NCBI GenBank assembly: GCA_945871915.1
Contig: CAMBXO010000004.1
Coordinates: 62,001 to 126,000, forward strand
Source of the DNA: Singulisphaera sp. GP187
GTDB lineage: Bacteria > Planctomycetota > Phycisphaerae > Phycisphaerales > SM1A02
Direction of reading: 5' to 3'
DNA: 64,000 bases
The notes beneath the pieces are model-generated. The model did not search any database and was not told the DNA's origin. It worked only from the letters and a program-made list of their open reading frames with translations. A program made the translations under genes and the position numbers. Shown in pieces: positions 16,736 to 26,006 of this stretch (positions within the stretch are counted from its first letter, which is position 1; each line of letters begins with the position of its first letter).

Positions 16736-18047
16736 GGCAAAGCTGTTTTACACGCAGGAAGAAGCTTCAGTGAAACTGGGAAAATCCCAGCAGGAACTTG
16801 ATGCGCTGGTCAAACTTGGAAAGCTTCGCGAATTCCGCGATCCAACGACAAATAATTTGATCTTTAAAGTCGCCGAAGTGGACTTGATCTCATCCGATTC
16901 TGAAGCTGGGCTCAGCCTTTCACTTGCGTCTGATCTACCAACCGACAGTGATAGTTTCGAATTGGATCTTTCCGATTCGGACGAAACGGATCAATCCACT
17001 AGCGGCAAGTCGTCGAGCCCGATCGGACTTCAAGCGATTCCATCCGAAGCCAGTGCGCCCTTGGAGTTGGACTTTGATCTGGACTCTGATTTACAAACCA
17101 CTCCAATTCCCGCTCCTGCCGATGACTTGGCAATTTCTTCTGAGCCGACTCTGGAGCTCGATCTTGACCTTGGTGGCAGTGAAGCCTCTGGATTGGCGGC
17201 TGCTTCGGCGGCATCGGGTTCCGCGCCCAACAAACACGAGGAGCCGCTCGGTCTTGACTTCTCTGGAAGTTCGGGATCCATCGCTCCCGCAGGTTCCGCC
17301 GTGAACGCTTCGCCAGAGCAAGGTTCAGCTCCTGCTTTCGAGCAGACTCTTGAACTCGACCTCGGTGGAGACGAGATTGGTATGGCGGGATCCAAGGCAC
17401 CTCGCTCAAACAATTTGGAAGACAGTCTTGGAAGTGTCGGAGTTGCGCCCCAATCCATCGGCGACCTTGGTGCAACGGACGATCTCTCGCTCGAGTCACC
17501 TGGGGCGATGGGTAGCAATACAGACAGCAATGCCGGATCATCGATCAGTGATCGCGTCACGCTCGATGGCCCGGGTTCCGGCAGCGGTTTGATGGATCTC
17601 ACGAGTGACAGCGAAAGCAGCAGCATTGGCGCCGCGCTGATGGACGAGGCTTTCGCGTCGGATGACAATTCAGAATTGCCCGCCAATGCAAGTGGAATCT
17701 TTGGTGGCGAAGGCGCCGCCGCTGGCGGAGAGAGCGGCGCCGGCATGCCAGCCGCGGCTGGTGTCGCTGTGGCCGCAAAGGCCGCAGGCGTGCCCATCTT
17801 TACATCCGCTCCAGTCACAGCCGAGGTTTACTCCGGAACATGGAGTGGCTTAGCCATTGGTTTGTTGTTGCCCAGTTTCCTTGCTCTTATCGCGGCGGCG
17901 GCCATGGTGGTGATGAAGAACCTGGGAGCAACACCAGAATTCGCAGTCATGTATGCACAGGATGTGTGGATGTTTACCGGCGGTCTCGCTGGTGTCATCG
18001 CCGTCTCAGGTGTCATCGGCTTCTTTGTCGGCAAGGCGACCGAGTGA
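16734..18047 (+). CDS. Helix-turn-helix protein with acidic repeat linker and C-terminal membrane segments
   Basis: The 437-residue protein has three parts. Residues 1-55 resemble an excisionase/MerR-like winged helix (LFYTQEEASVKLGKSQQEL, then a REFRD wing). Residues 60-360 are a low-complexity Ser/Asp/Gly/Ala linker with repeated LELDLDLG-type units, strongly acidic. The last 75 residues hold two hydrophobic helices (GLAIGLLLPSFLALIAAAAM and GGLAGVIAVSGVIGFFVG). A membrane-anchored DNA-binding or scaffold protein is suggested, but the helix-turn-helix may bind protein instead. The start ATG overlaps the divergent mutY ATG in one CCATGG. No clear ribosome binding site is visible. Confidence 0.78.
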   Translation: MAKLFYTQEEASVKLGKSQQELDALVKLGKLREFRDPTTNNLIFKVAEVDLISSDSEAGLSLSLASDLPTDSDSFELDLSDSDETDQSTSGKSSSPIGLQAIPSEASAPLELDFDLDSDLQTTPIPAPADDLAISSEPTLELDLDLGGSEASGLAAASAASGSAPNKHEEPLGLDFSGSSGSIAPAGSAVNASPEQGSAPAFEQTLELDLGGDEIGMAGSKAPRSNNLEDSLGSVGVAPQSIGDLGATDDLSLESPGAMGSNTDSNAGSSISDRVTLDGPGSGSGLMDLTSDSESSSIGAALMDEAFASDDNSELPANASGIFGGEGAAAGGESGAGMPAAAGVAVAAKAAGVPIFTSAPVTAEVYSGTWSGLAIGLLLPSFLALIAAAAMVVMKNLGATPEFAVMYAQDVWMFTGGLAGVIAVSGVIGFFVGKATE

Positions 18048-18075
18048 TTCACATCGGCGCCTTCTGGACTCTGTA

Positions 18076-18762
18076 ATGCCATCCCGCAACGTGTGGCTCT
18101 CCCCGCTGGGTGCCGATCAGTGGATTCCGGCCACGCTCGTTTTCATTCCAGTGATCACTGCGTGCATCGCTCTGGTCAGCCACGGTGAATCCGGGTGGTG
18201 GATTCCTGGAATTCTTTCGTTCATGGTTTGGCTTGGCTTCGTGCTGTTCTTCCGAGATCCCAAACGAATTCCTCCTCGTGCGCACGATGGTTGCATGATG
18301 AGTCCCGCCGATGGTCGCATCAGCGCCATTACGCATCTCAGTCACCATGAAAGCGTGAATGGCCCCGCCACCGTTATTCGCATCTTCCTAAGTGTGTTGG
18401 ATGTGCATATCAATCGAGTGCCCTGGGATGGACACGTCATGTCGCAAGTGCATCGACCGGGTCGCTATTTGGATGTGCGAAATCCACTGAGTGCGCAGGT
18501 GAACGAAAGCATGCTTCTTTCACTTCGCGCGGCGGATGGTCGGCTTTTTGGAATACGGCAAGTCTCTGGAGCAATCGCTCGCCGCATTGTGTGCTTGCCT
18601 CGTGTCGGTGACCGCGTAATACGAGGCGATCGCCTTGGCATGATCAAGTTTGGTTCGACCACCGAACTCATTCTGGCCGAAGCGGATGCTGCGCACATTT
18701 TGGTGCGCCAAGGTGATCGAGTGGTAGGTGGAATCACCCCGCTGGCTCGATTCGCTCATTAA
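18076..18762 (+). CDS. psd: Phosphatidylserine decarboxylase proenzyme
   Basis: Psd makes phosphatidylethanolamine in the inner membrane. The 228-residue length fits the short form of the family. Two hydrophobic segments lie near residues 17-60, followed by FFRDP, the SPADG motif (D79) and VLDVHINR (H111). Autocleavage producing the pyruvoyl group is expected between G193 and S194 in KFGST. I start at the ATG 18076; the longer open frame is a shadow. Its stop overlaps that of the convergent unknown gene. The usual partner pssA is not seen next to it. Confidence 0.92.
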   Translation: MPSRNVWLSPLGADQWIPATLVFIPVITACIALVSHGESGWWIPGILSFMVWLGFVLFFRDPKRIPPRAHDGCMMSPADGRISAITHLSHHESVNGPATVIRIFLSVLDVHINRVPWDGHVMSQVHRPGRYLDVRNPLSAQVNESMLLSLRAADGRLFGIRQVSGAIARRIVCLPRVGDRVIRGDRLGMIKFGSTTELILAEADAAHILVRQGDRVVGGITPLARFAH

Positions 18763-19865
18763 ATTCTGTCGGATTGATCGTCCATTTCACCCTCTGGATC
18801 ACCATCGAAGGAACTCGGTGGCCAATCCGGCATCGCGCGAAGGTGAACGCGTTGAATCAATCCAAGATGATTTCCGAGGATGGTCCGCACGGAATCCAAA
18901 GCGGCAAGTGCGGGCACCGGGCGTGCTCCTTTGGCGCCCAGCAACAGAATGGCGGCATGGCAGTTTCCATCGCTCCGACACGCCGCAAGCATGGCCCATC
19001 GCCCTGAAAGTTCGAACACATCATCGTCACTACCCCATTGTGAAGCATCGTCGATCGACAGAATGCTTCCGCTGGTCATCAGTCCAGGAAGATGCTCTCG
19101 CTCCACACGAGCAACCAATCGAACGAGAGCATCCGCGTGGTGACCAGTATGGCCGCTGCATGCCGCCAGTCCAACGCCGTGGGCCGACCCGGCAAGCCAA
19201 ACGGAAACCATGGCATCCGGAAGACACCGAGTAATGAAATCAGCAGTTTCGCGAGCAGCACAGAGTGGATCAAGTTCTCGTGTAATGGATCGCTGCAGCA
19301 TCTCCAAACCAATGACGGGTGCCGCAGATTGTCCGTGATGCGGAAGTTCATGGATGAGTTCGGCAAGATTGTTAGTGCTCGCATAATCCGTTTCGCAACG
19401 ATGCACAAGACGACGCAGCACTTCAAGACGCTCACGCCGTTCCCGTGTCACGCGAGCCAATTGAACCGCAACATGGGCCTCTCGTGCGAAGGCTGGCGCC
19501 CCAAGCGATGCTGAAATGGCGCGAACGGAATCCGCTGTTGTCGCAGCGGATGCCTTACGCGAGGCACCCCGTTCACATCCTTGTCCGATCAAGAGCATGC
19601 TGGTGCATGGTGAGAGTCGGCGCAAACGCTCAAGCGTTTCGGAATCGCCCGCTGCCGTCTCCGCGGACACAATCACCAGATCAATCACGTGCTCAATGCA
19701 ACGCACAAACGCGCGATGCGCATCCGGCAACACTTCCACCCGAAACCCGTTGGCAACGAGTGTCTCAAGCCAATCCGGCCACCGTGCCGCATCGCCGATC
19801 GCCACGACATGGCTCGCCGACTTCGCTTGCTGTGGGCCAAGGTTGTTGAAAGGAGAATCCTGCAC
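18759..19865 (-). CDS. Unknown protein with receiver-like N-terminus and GAF-like C-terminus
   Basis: No family is recognised with confidence. Residues 16-100 have the alternating hydrophobic strands of a response-regulator receiver (VVAIGD, FRVEVLPD, DLVIVSAE, TSMLLIGQ) but the usual paired acidic residues and the Lys are not clear. A helical, Arg/Glu-rich stretch (about 130-165) looks like a linker or short coiled coil. Residues 195-345 resemble a GAF sensor (MVSVWLAGS, GRWAMLAACRS, AAILLLGAKG). It could be a degenerate signalling protein. It is the last gene of a minus-strand run and overlaps the psd stop codon. Confidence 0.7.
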   Translation of the reverse strand: MQDSPFNNLGPQQAKSASHVVAIGDAARWPDWLETLVANGFRVEVLPDAHRAFVRCIEHVIDLVIVSAETAAGDSETLERLRRLSPCTSMLLIGQGCERGASRKASAATTADSVRAISASLGAPAFAREAHVAVQLARVTRERRERLEVLRRLVHRCETDYASTNNLAELIHELPHHGQSAAPVIGLEMLQRSITRELDPLCAARETADFITRCLPDAMVSVWLAGSAHGVGLAACSGHTGHHADALVRLVARVEREHLPGLMTSGSILSIDDASQWGSDDDVFELSGRWAMLAACRSDGNCHAAILLLGAKGARPVPALAALDSVRTILGNHLGLIQRVHLRAMPDWPPSSFDGDPEGEMDDQSDRI

Positions 19866-19919
19866 ACTGCCATGTCGACCTAAAACACGGACGACTTTTG
19901 CAGTGCATGGACCGAAGGT

Positions 19920-20654
19920 CTAGGTTTTTTGCCGAATTCCGTCTGTGCAGGCAGCCTTCCGCTGCCGCCACAGTCGCACGGCTTCAGCTTCTCGCGGATA
20001 CAGCGGTAACGCCGCGTCAGGCGGCACCACCACGCCCTGCAAAAGCAGCCGCTGTGCAATCCGAGCCACTGCTTCTGCAGTCACAGCAAGCGGAACAATG
20101 GAAATGCGATGGTGAACCGCCCGGTCATGCCAAGACGGCGGAAGGTGTGGATCGGCAATCAAGTACTGCACATCACCCGGTTCCCACTCGCACGCCTCAC
20201 GCGATCGCATCTCCGTCGGAGGTGCGCCGCGATCAGCTGAGACACGGGCCGACCATGCTTCAAGTCCTTTGCAAGCAAGAGCCACCCAGCATGCTGCATC
20301 GACTGGAAGGGTTCCGGCCAAACGCGAAGCCTCGGCAGCTGCGGCGGCGGCATTCACCTGAACCAAACGGCACCCCAGTGCGAACGACATGGCTTGAGCT
20401 GTTGCATGTGCAATTCGTAAACCGGTGAATCCGCCGGGGCCCTGATTGAGTGCCACCACTTCAATCTGGCCTGGCCCAATCTTGGATCGATGACAAAGCC
20501 GATCGATCGCCGGCATCAAGTCATCACGATCTCGATCCGAAGTCTCAACCCTTTCAACCAGAATTTCATTTTCACTGAGCCGAAGTGCAACACTCTGTTC
20601 GCGCTGACTGGTTTCGAGAGCCAGCATTACACCTTTTGCCGTCACGATTCGCAC
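19920..20654 (-). CDS. tsaB: tRNA threonylcarbamoyladenosine biosynthesis protein TsaB
   Basis: TsaB partners TsaD in making the t6A modification at position 37 of ANN-reading tRNAs. The 244-residue protein shows the ASKHA-fold start MLALETSQREQSVAL and the diagnostic LNQGPGGFTGLRIAHATA (GPGSFTGLR in most homologues). The C-terminal half is divergent, as usual. The start at 20654 overlaps the metallophosphoesterase stop by 13 bases; an internal Met at 20627 is an alternative. No tsaD or tsaE is nearby. Confidence 0.88.
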   Translation of the reverse strand: MRIVTAKGVMLALETSQREQSVALRLSENEILVERVETSDRDRDDLMPAIDRLCHRSKIGPGQIEVVALNQGPGGFTGLRIAHATAQAMSFALGCRLVQVNAAAAAAEASRLAGTLPVDAACWVALACKGLEAWSARVSADRGAPPTEMRSREACEWEPGDVQYLIADPHLPPSWHDRAVHHRISIVPLAVTAEAVARIAQRLLLQGVVVPPDAALPLYPREAEAVRLWRQRKAACTDGIRQKT

Positions 20655-21541
20655 TCACCAATGGAAGCCAGCGTGACGGCCCTGGACACAGCGTCGCTCG
20701 CAGTGGGTGCCGTCTCACTTAGGTCGAGCACCAAAACCATGCCGTGTTCATGGTCGGAGTTGATCAGCAACAATTCGGGGAACGGTGACTCCACCCCATC
20801 TTCCACATGCTTATGCCCCGCAATGAACAGTTTCACATTCCACGCTTTGGCCAAAGCCTTGACCGACGCTTCGGTCTGGCCGCGACCCCACGTCATCGAC
20901 CATGCACTTCCAACAACGGCCTCAAAGTCCGCATCCACCAAGTCCCGCGAAAGAATTCCTAGATCAAACTGCGCCATGGTTTGCGGTGATGGAAGCGAAT
21001 GAGAACAAAAAACGCCGTTGGCGGATCGAATGGCCAGCGGCATGGCGCGAATAAATACGCCGATCGCGGCATCGACCATCTCGGCGTCATCCCCAAAACT
21101 CCACTCCAGACCATCTCCAAACAATCGCGTGTTTTCACCGGCACCCTTACTTACTTGCTGCCCAAATGCTTGAGCAATTTCGTGGTTTGCCAGCATTGGG
21201 TGCACACCCTCCGGATGCTGCATTCGCAAGATGGCAACCTTGGCAAGCATGCGCCAACTCAAGTCAACGCCGTGCATCAATGTGTCGCCATGAATCAGTT
21301 CGTGAAACACCACATGGTGGTCCGGTTTGTCTAACTCTGCATACTCCTTCACTTTTTGAAAGTGAATCGGATGGTCGTGCAAATCTCCGGTCACAAGAAG
21401 TCGCCCGTGGTCTGGAAGATGAACGCAGCAACCCTTTCGCCGTGGATCCGTCCTCATGCTGACTGCGGCTTGTTCCAATACCTCGGACACTCCTCGCGCG
21501 CCAAGACGATCGACGGCCACGCCGGTCACGGTTGTACCCAC
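20642..21541 (-). CDS. Calcineurin-like metallophosphoesterase
   Basis: The 299-residue protein has the five metallophosphoesterase motifs in order: VTGDLHDH, HELIHGD, LANHEIA, FCSHSLPS and IAGHKHVEDG. The family covers Ser/Thr phosphatases, nucleotidases and nucleases; the substrate cannot be predicted. There is no signal peptide, so it is cytoplasmic. It overlaps both neighbours (16 bases with the DUF1573 gene, 13 with tsaB), indicating one transcript. Confidence 0.85.
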   Translation of the reverse strand: MGTTVTGVAVDRLGARGVSEVLEQAAVSMRTDPRRKGCCVHLPDHGRLLVTGDLHDHPIHFQKVKEYAELDKPDHHVVFHELIHGDTLMHGVDLSWRMLAKVAILRMQHPEGVHPMLANHEIAQAFGQQVSKGAGENTRLFGDGLEWSFGDDAEMVDAAIGVFIRAMPLAIRSANGVFCSHSLPSPQTMAQFDLGILSRDLVDADFEAVVGSAWSMTWGRGQTEASVKALAKAWNVKLFIAGHKHVEDGVESPFPELLLINSDHEHGMVLVLDLSETAPTASDAVSRAVTLASIGECES

Positions 21542-22551
21542 GCCGCCACGAAGCAGCGGCCGTTTCCGGTGGCGGTCTGAATGGTTACCGGTGCGTACAC
21601 CAGTCCGCTCGCCTTGGTTGAAAGCGTGAATCGCATGGTCAACGTAGTGAAGGAGTCCTTCGCGGTCGTTGTAAGCAATTGTGCGTGCGCATCAGGCGAG
21701 GAACTCACCACACTTTGCACTTCGTTCCACTGCGGTCGCGAGGGTTTGCCCTTGGGTGCGCTCGATTCATAGGTCACCGAGAGATCCGCAGAACCGCCAG
21801 CCTTCATGACCCCCGCCAGCACGATGCTTTCCGGCAGAAACCAGCCTCGCATGTCTGCCTCTGGATCAAATCGAATCCCTGTTGCTTCGTTTCGAATCCG
21901 AAGTGGAATCAGCGGACAATCTTCGCGAGAGGTCTGCACGATCATCCATTGACGCAACTGCTCGTCGGCCACCATGCTGAGATCCCATCGAATCAAGTAG
22001 TGAGACCTTGGTGCGTCCTTTGACGGATCAAAATCTGCAAACACGGGCGCCGCGCCGTCGACGGCAATCACCTGAAATGGTTTTCCATCACCTGCGGTGA
22101 GATCAATGACGCCGTTTCGTTTGCCCTTGAGCGCATCAAGAAACGGTGGCGAGGGCTGCACCGGCATCGTCACCATGCCCTCCATCTTTGCAATCGCGGG
22201 CTTGGCCTGTCCAGCGAGGGTCACAAAAACTTTGGCATCCTTTTTCCCGGGCGATCGGGGCGCTTCAAGCGTGGCTTTCAATTCCACACTACTGCCTGGA
22301 GCAATTTCGACCCCCGTAAGATTGGTAAGCGTGGTGCACTTGCAACTGGGAAGGGCGCTCGCAATCTGCAACGGCTTGTCCGAGCGATTATGAAGCGTGA
22401 AGATGCCCACCTGCGACGAACCCGGAGCAATGGCACCAAAGTCGATCGACGTTGGTTCGATCACCAGTGATTCAGTCGCTGTGGATTGCGCTCCGCCACA
22501 CAGAGAGAGACCCAGAGCGATCATGATCATGAACCGAATCGCTGTTGCCAT
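21526..22551 (-). CDS. Exported DUF1573 domain protein
   Basis: The 341-residue protein has a signal peptide (MATAIRFMIMIALGLSLCGG, likely cut after a small-residue stretch). It then carries a DUF1573 domain, an ASH/MSP-like immunoglobulin fold: IDFGAIAPGSSQVGIFTLHN, then PSCKCTTL. Such domains are abundant in Planctomycetota and Bacteroidota; the role is unknown but extracytoplasmic. The rest (about 140-341) seems to be a second beta-rich region. It lies 31 bases after the M28 peptidase gene and overlaps the next gene. Confidence 0.85.
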   Translation of the reverse strand: MATAIRFMIMIALGLSLCGGAQSTATESLVIEPTSIDFGAIAPGSSQVGIFTLHNRSDKPLQIASALPSCKCTTLTNLTGVEIAPGSSVELKATLEAPRSPGKKDAKVFVTLAGQAKPAIAKMEGMVTMPVQPSPPFLDALKGKRNGVIDLTAGDGKPFQVIAVDGAAPVFADFDPSKDAPRSHYLIRWDLSMVADEQLRQWMIVQTSREDCPLIPLRIRNEATGIRFDPEADMRGWFLPESIVLAGVMKAGGSADLSVTYESSAPKGKPSRPQWNEVQSVVSSSPDAHAQLLTTTAKDSFTTLTMRFTLSTKASGLVYAPVTIQTATGNGRCFVAAWVQP

Positions 22552-22582
22552 GCCCTCAGTCTAGGGCACTCTCGGGTCTGCT

Positions 22583-24805
22583 TTAGGGAGCCTGTCCCGC
22601 TGAAAATTTGGGGGCCGCCCTTTCAATCAATTCCATTGCTTCAATCGCCCGTTGCTGCGCTTCAATCATGTCAAACACTGCGCCATCAAGACGAAGCTGG
22701 TCGCCATCAGCGATCGCTTCGGCAACAGCGGGCAGCGTTGTCACGCCATAGCCATCGTCTCGATCGCTGGCCAGCAGCATGTTGCGAAACCATGGTCGTT
22801 CGCGCAGGCCTTCATCCGAAAGAAACGCTCGCTGTAATTTTCTCACTCCATTGCGAAGGCGATATTCGTCCTGAAACCGAAGGCGGTCTGTTGTGGTGAT
22901 CCATTCGTCGACCACGGCTCCGCGTGTTTCCAATTGCACAAATCCTGGCAGAAGAGATTCCACCGAATTTCGCATCGCTGGATCTTTCGTCTTGCCAAGT
23001 AATTCACCAACGGCTTCAATTCCCATGGTTCCAAACGAGGCCAACGACCACGAAGTGAGTGGAGACTGCGCGGCCAGGCCTGCGGCAGCAATAGCAAGTT
23101 TGGTGACCATGGTTGCTCCCTCATAACCCTCACCGACCGTGGCGCGATACCAACCCACGGTGTCGTAATTGCTGTGGTAGCTCGTACCCGGCGCGCCATG
23201 CGCCGAAATAGAGATGCTTGGAATTCCAAGCCAGCACACAAACGCAATGTGGTCGCTGCCGCCTGCGACTTTGCCGAGTAATGGTGGCGAACCCTCCCGC
23301 TTCACCAGCCTTTCATGCACGGTCATCGAAGCATCAGCCGCTGCGGGAACTTTCGCGGCAGCCTCCACGGCTACCCGAGACGCGCCAGGTGAAACCGCAA
23401 GACCCGGCTCCGCCCCCATGGCCGCCATGTCAAGGTTGATATACAGAACCGCGTCTTCACGAAGTTCTCTGGCGTGACCCTCGCACCACTCGGTGCTTCC
23501 GATGATTCCAAATTCTTCCGCGCCCCATGCCGCAAACACCATCCCTCGCCGCGGGCGATGGCCTTTCTTTGCAGCGGCGGCAAAACTTTTTGCTGTTTCA
23601 AGAAGACACATGGTGCCTGCTCCTGGATCCGCGGCCCCAAATCCCCATGCATCGTGGTGACACCCAACGATCACAGATTCCGATTCTGCATTTTCCCCGG
23701 CAAGCGTTGCAATGACATTTGCACTGCTCCCAATGAACCGCTGCTGCTGCACTGCCAAGTGCACTTTCCATCCCGCCCCGCTTTCAAATCGATAGGGCAA
23801 CGAAAGCCCACCCCGCCACGACTCGGGTACATCTGCACTTTGGAAGCGCGCAAGAATCATGCCAGCCGCCGCGTATCCGATCGGTTGCACCGGAATGGCT
23901 GGCAGATCAAGCGCGGCAGGATCCGTTCGAGTGACATTGCTTGCCGCAAATACTCCGGGGGTTCCGGGGTCACCGGGATACGGAAGCGTGTTCACGGTGC
24001 CCCGCTGAATGCACCCGTCGTTTGCCCATCCGCCACCATCGGGCCACACTTTTCCCTTGGTGAATCCAGAGTCAGCCGGATCGGTGTACAGAATCAGGCC
24101 GACGGCGCCGCGTTCTTGTGCCACCCTGGCCTTGAGCCCACGAAAGCATCGACCGTAACGGGCAATCACAATCTTGCCTTTGACCTCAATGCCCAGTGAC
24201 TGCAGCGTATTGAAGTCCTCTCGCGTGCCGTAGTTTGCATACACAACCGGTGCGGTCACATCGCCACTTCCGCTGTAGGCGTTCCACCCGTAGGAAAGAT
24301 CGGGGTGCGCCGTCGCAGGATCCTGCAAGAGATTGTCTTCCCGCACCGAAAGCGCCACCACACCGCGACGCGCTGGCGGAGCCCCTGCTGCAGCGGGCGG
24401 AACAACCGTGCCTGCACTCGGAACATCATCCACAATTTCAAGTTGCGCGCTGATCGGCCGTGACAACAGACAACGGAAAGGTTCGACGCGGGTGACAAGC
24501 CCCATGGACTCGAACGCCTGCCGGATGCGTTCGATCTGGCGAACATCACCATCGGTTCCAGCGACATGTGGCTCGGTGGTGATGAGTTCGTGATAACGAC
24601 GAAGATCGGCAACGGTGACTTCAGACAACACAGAGTCAACAAACTTTGTCGCCCCGACCGAAGCAGAGGACGCGCTCCCCGCACTCGGCGGAGTTTGGTT
24701 CTTTGCAGTTGTCACTGGGCTCGGATCCGCAGCATGCGACTCCACCAGCACGGCAGTCGTCAAGATGAGAATGATGAATAACTTTACAGATGAGAACTGT
24801 TTCAT
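22583..24805 (-). CDS. Exported M28 family peptidase, glutamate carboxypeptidase II-like
   Basis: The 740-residue protein is arranged like eukaryotic GCPII: signal peptide (1-25), a PA domain (about 150-320), the zinc peptidase core and a C-terminal dimerisation domain. By alignment with GCPII the metal and catalytic residues are H383 and D393 (GCHHDAW, AADPGAG), E430/E431 (WGAEEFGIIGS), D459 (INLDMAA) and the His of SYHSNYDTVGW. All are present, so an active aminopeptidase or carboxypeptidase is expected in the periplasm. The ATG is 3 bases after the msrBA stop, so the two are co-transcribed. Confidence 0.93.
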   Translation of the reverse strand: MKQFSSVKLFIILILTTAVLVESHAADPSPVTTAKNQTPPSAGSASSASVGATKFVDSVLSEVTVADLRRYHELITTEPHVAGTDGDVRQIERIRQAFESMGLVTRVEPFRCLLSRPISAQLEIVDDVPSAGTVVPPAAAGAPPARRGVVALSVREDNLLQDPATAHPDLSYGWNAYSGSGDVTAPVVYANYGTREDFNTLQSLGIEVKGKIVIARYGRCFRGLKARVAQERGAVGLILYTDPADSGFTKGKVWPDGGGWANDGCIQRGTVNTLPYPGDPGTPGVFAASNVTRTDPAALDLPAIPVQPIGYAAAGMILARFQSADVPESWRGGLSLPYRFESGAGWKVHLAVQQQRFIGSSANVIATLAGENAESESVIVGCHHDAWGFGAADPGAGTMCLLETAKSFAAAAKKGHRPRRGMVFAAWGAEEFGIIGSTEWCEGHARELREDAVLYINLDMAAMGAEPGLAVSPGASRVAVEAAAKVPAAADASMTVHERLVKREGSPPLLGKVAGGSDHIAFVCWLGIPSISISAHGAPGTSYHSNYDTVGWYRATVGEGYEGATMVTKLAIAAAGLAAQSPLTSWSLASFGTMGIEAVGELLGKTKDPAMRNSVESLLPGFVQLETRGAVVDEWITTTDRLRFQDEYRLRNGVRKLQRAFLSDEGLRERPWFRNMLLASDRDDGYGVTTLPAVAEAIADGDQLRLDGAVFDMIEAQQRAIEAMELIERAAPKFSAGQAP

Positions 24806-24808
24806 GGA

Positions 24809-25936
24809 TCATGGACTCGAAATCGGTTCGGTGGACCTGGCCATTTGCGAAGCGCGGAAAACATCGGGCCATGGGTTGGTGGCGTGACATGCCCGACCCG
24901 TGGTCTCCACATAATCCTGGTGGTATGCCTCGGCCGGATAAAATGTTGTTGCAGGTTCGATCACGGTAACGATTGGATTCTTTGCAAACCGAGGAGTCAA
25001 TTGCAGGCTTGCCTTGAATGCCTGAGCCTCCTTCAATTGCTCCGAGTCCGTTGTCAAAATGGCGCTGCGATACTGGTCGCCAACATCAGGGCCCTGCCGA
25101 TTGAGTTGCGTGGGATCGTGCATTCGGAAGAATCCATCTATCAATTGCGTGAATGACACCTGACTGGGGTCATACACCACCTTCACCGCTTCAGCGTGGC
25201 CGGTTCCATGTCCACACACCTGCTCGTACGTTGGATTGGCGGTTGTGCCATTCATGTAACCGCTCTCCGCACGCACCACCCCTGGGCACTGTTGAAAGCG
25301 ATGTTCAATTCCCCAGAAACAACCACCAGCAAAATAGGCGGTCTTGGTTGGAATTGGCTGGCTCTCAAGTGGAAACGGCTGACCGGATTCGACAAAGTGA
25401 AGGGCCGCAGAGTTCAGACAATAGCGAAGGCCGGAGGGCTTGGGTCCATCTTCAAATACATGACCAAGGTGGGAACCACACCGCGCACACTGAATTTCGA
25501 TTCGATCCATTCCATGATTGGAGTCTTTGAGATTTCGAATGTGGTCTCGATCAATTGGCTGAAAAAAACTTGGCCAACCGGTTCCGGAATTGAATTTGTG
25601 CTCGCTTGAGAACAACGGAAGTCCACACACCACACAGGTGTAGACCCCGTTTTTCTTGTTGTCGAGAAGATTGCCGCAAAACGCTGCCTCGGTTCCGGAT
25701 TTCTGAGTCACGCGGTGTTGCTCCGGAGTCAGTTTCTTAGCCAGAAACTCAACCTGCGACGGAGCGAGTGGTGTGATGTTGAAACCACTACGAGAGATGG
25801 TGACGGGAGCGGCGTTCATGGGTGAGCCCTTCGAGTCGATCGGTGGAGTTTGGAGTGATCGGCCAGCCATGGCCACTGTTGCCGCCACCATCGCACAGGT
25901 GAGTCCGATGAGATACAGGTTTGCAAAGCGGCGCAC
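24809..25936 (-). CDS. msrBA: Exported MsrB-MsrA fusion, peptide methionine sulfoxide reductase
   Basis: The enzyme repairs both epimers of oxidised methionine. Residues about 50-195 form MsrB with zinc motifs CVVCG and CARCG and the catalytic Cys in RYCLNSAAL. Residues 200-350 form MsrA with the catalytic Cys in GGCFWGIE and the GYMNG segment. The order B then A is one of the two known fusion orders. The hydrophobic N-terminus ([17 protein letters not shown]) indicates export or anchoring, so it protects envelope proteins. It heads the minus-strand operon containing the exported peptidase and DUF1573 protein. Confidence 0.95.
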   Translation of the reverse strand: MRRFANLYLIGLTCAMVAATVAMAGRSLQTPPIDSKGSPMNAAPVTISRSGFNITPLAPSQVEFLAKKLTPEQHRVTQKSGTEAAFCGNLLDNKKNGVYTCVVCGLPLFSSEHKFNSGTGWPSFFQPIDRDHIRNLKDSNHGMDRIEIQCARCGSHLGHVFEDGPKPSGLRYCLNSAALHFVESGQPFPLESQPIPTKTAYFAGGCFWGIEHRFQQCPGVVRAESGYMNGTTANPTYEQVCGHGTGHAEAVKVVYDPSQVSFTQLIDGFFRMHDPTQLNRQGPDVGDQYRSAILTTDSEQLKEAQAFKASLQLTPRFAKNPIVTVIEPATTFYPAEAYHQDYVETTGRACHATNPWPDVFRASQMARSTEPISSP

Positions 25937-26006
25937 GATCGATTGATTCTACGGGATTAACCCATGAAAAAAGGTGCGACGCCATTGGCAGATAGACTTG
26001 ATTTCA

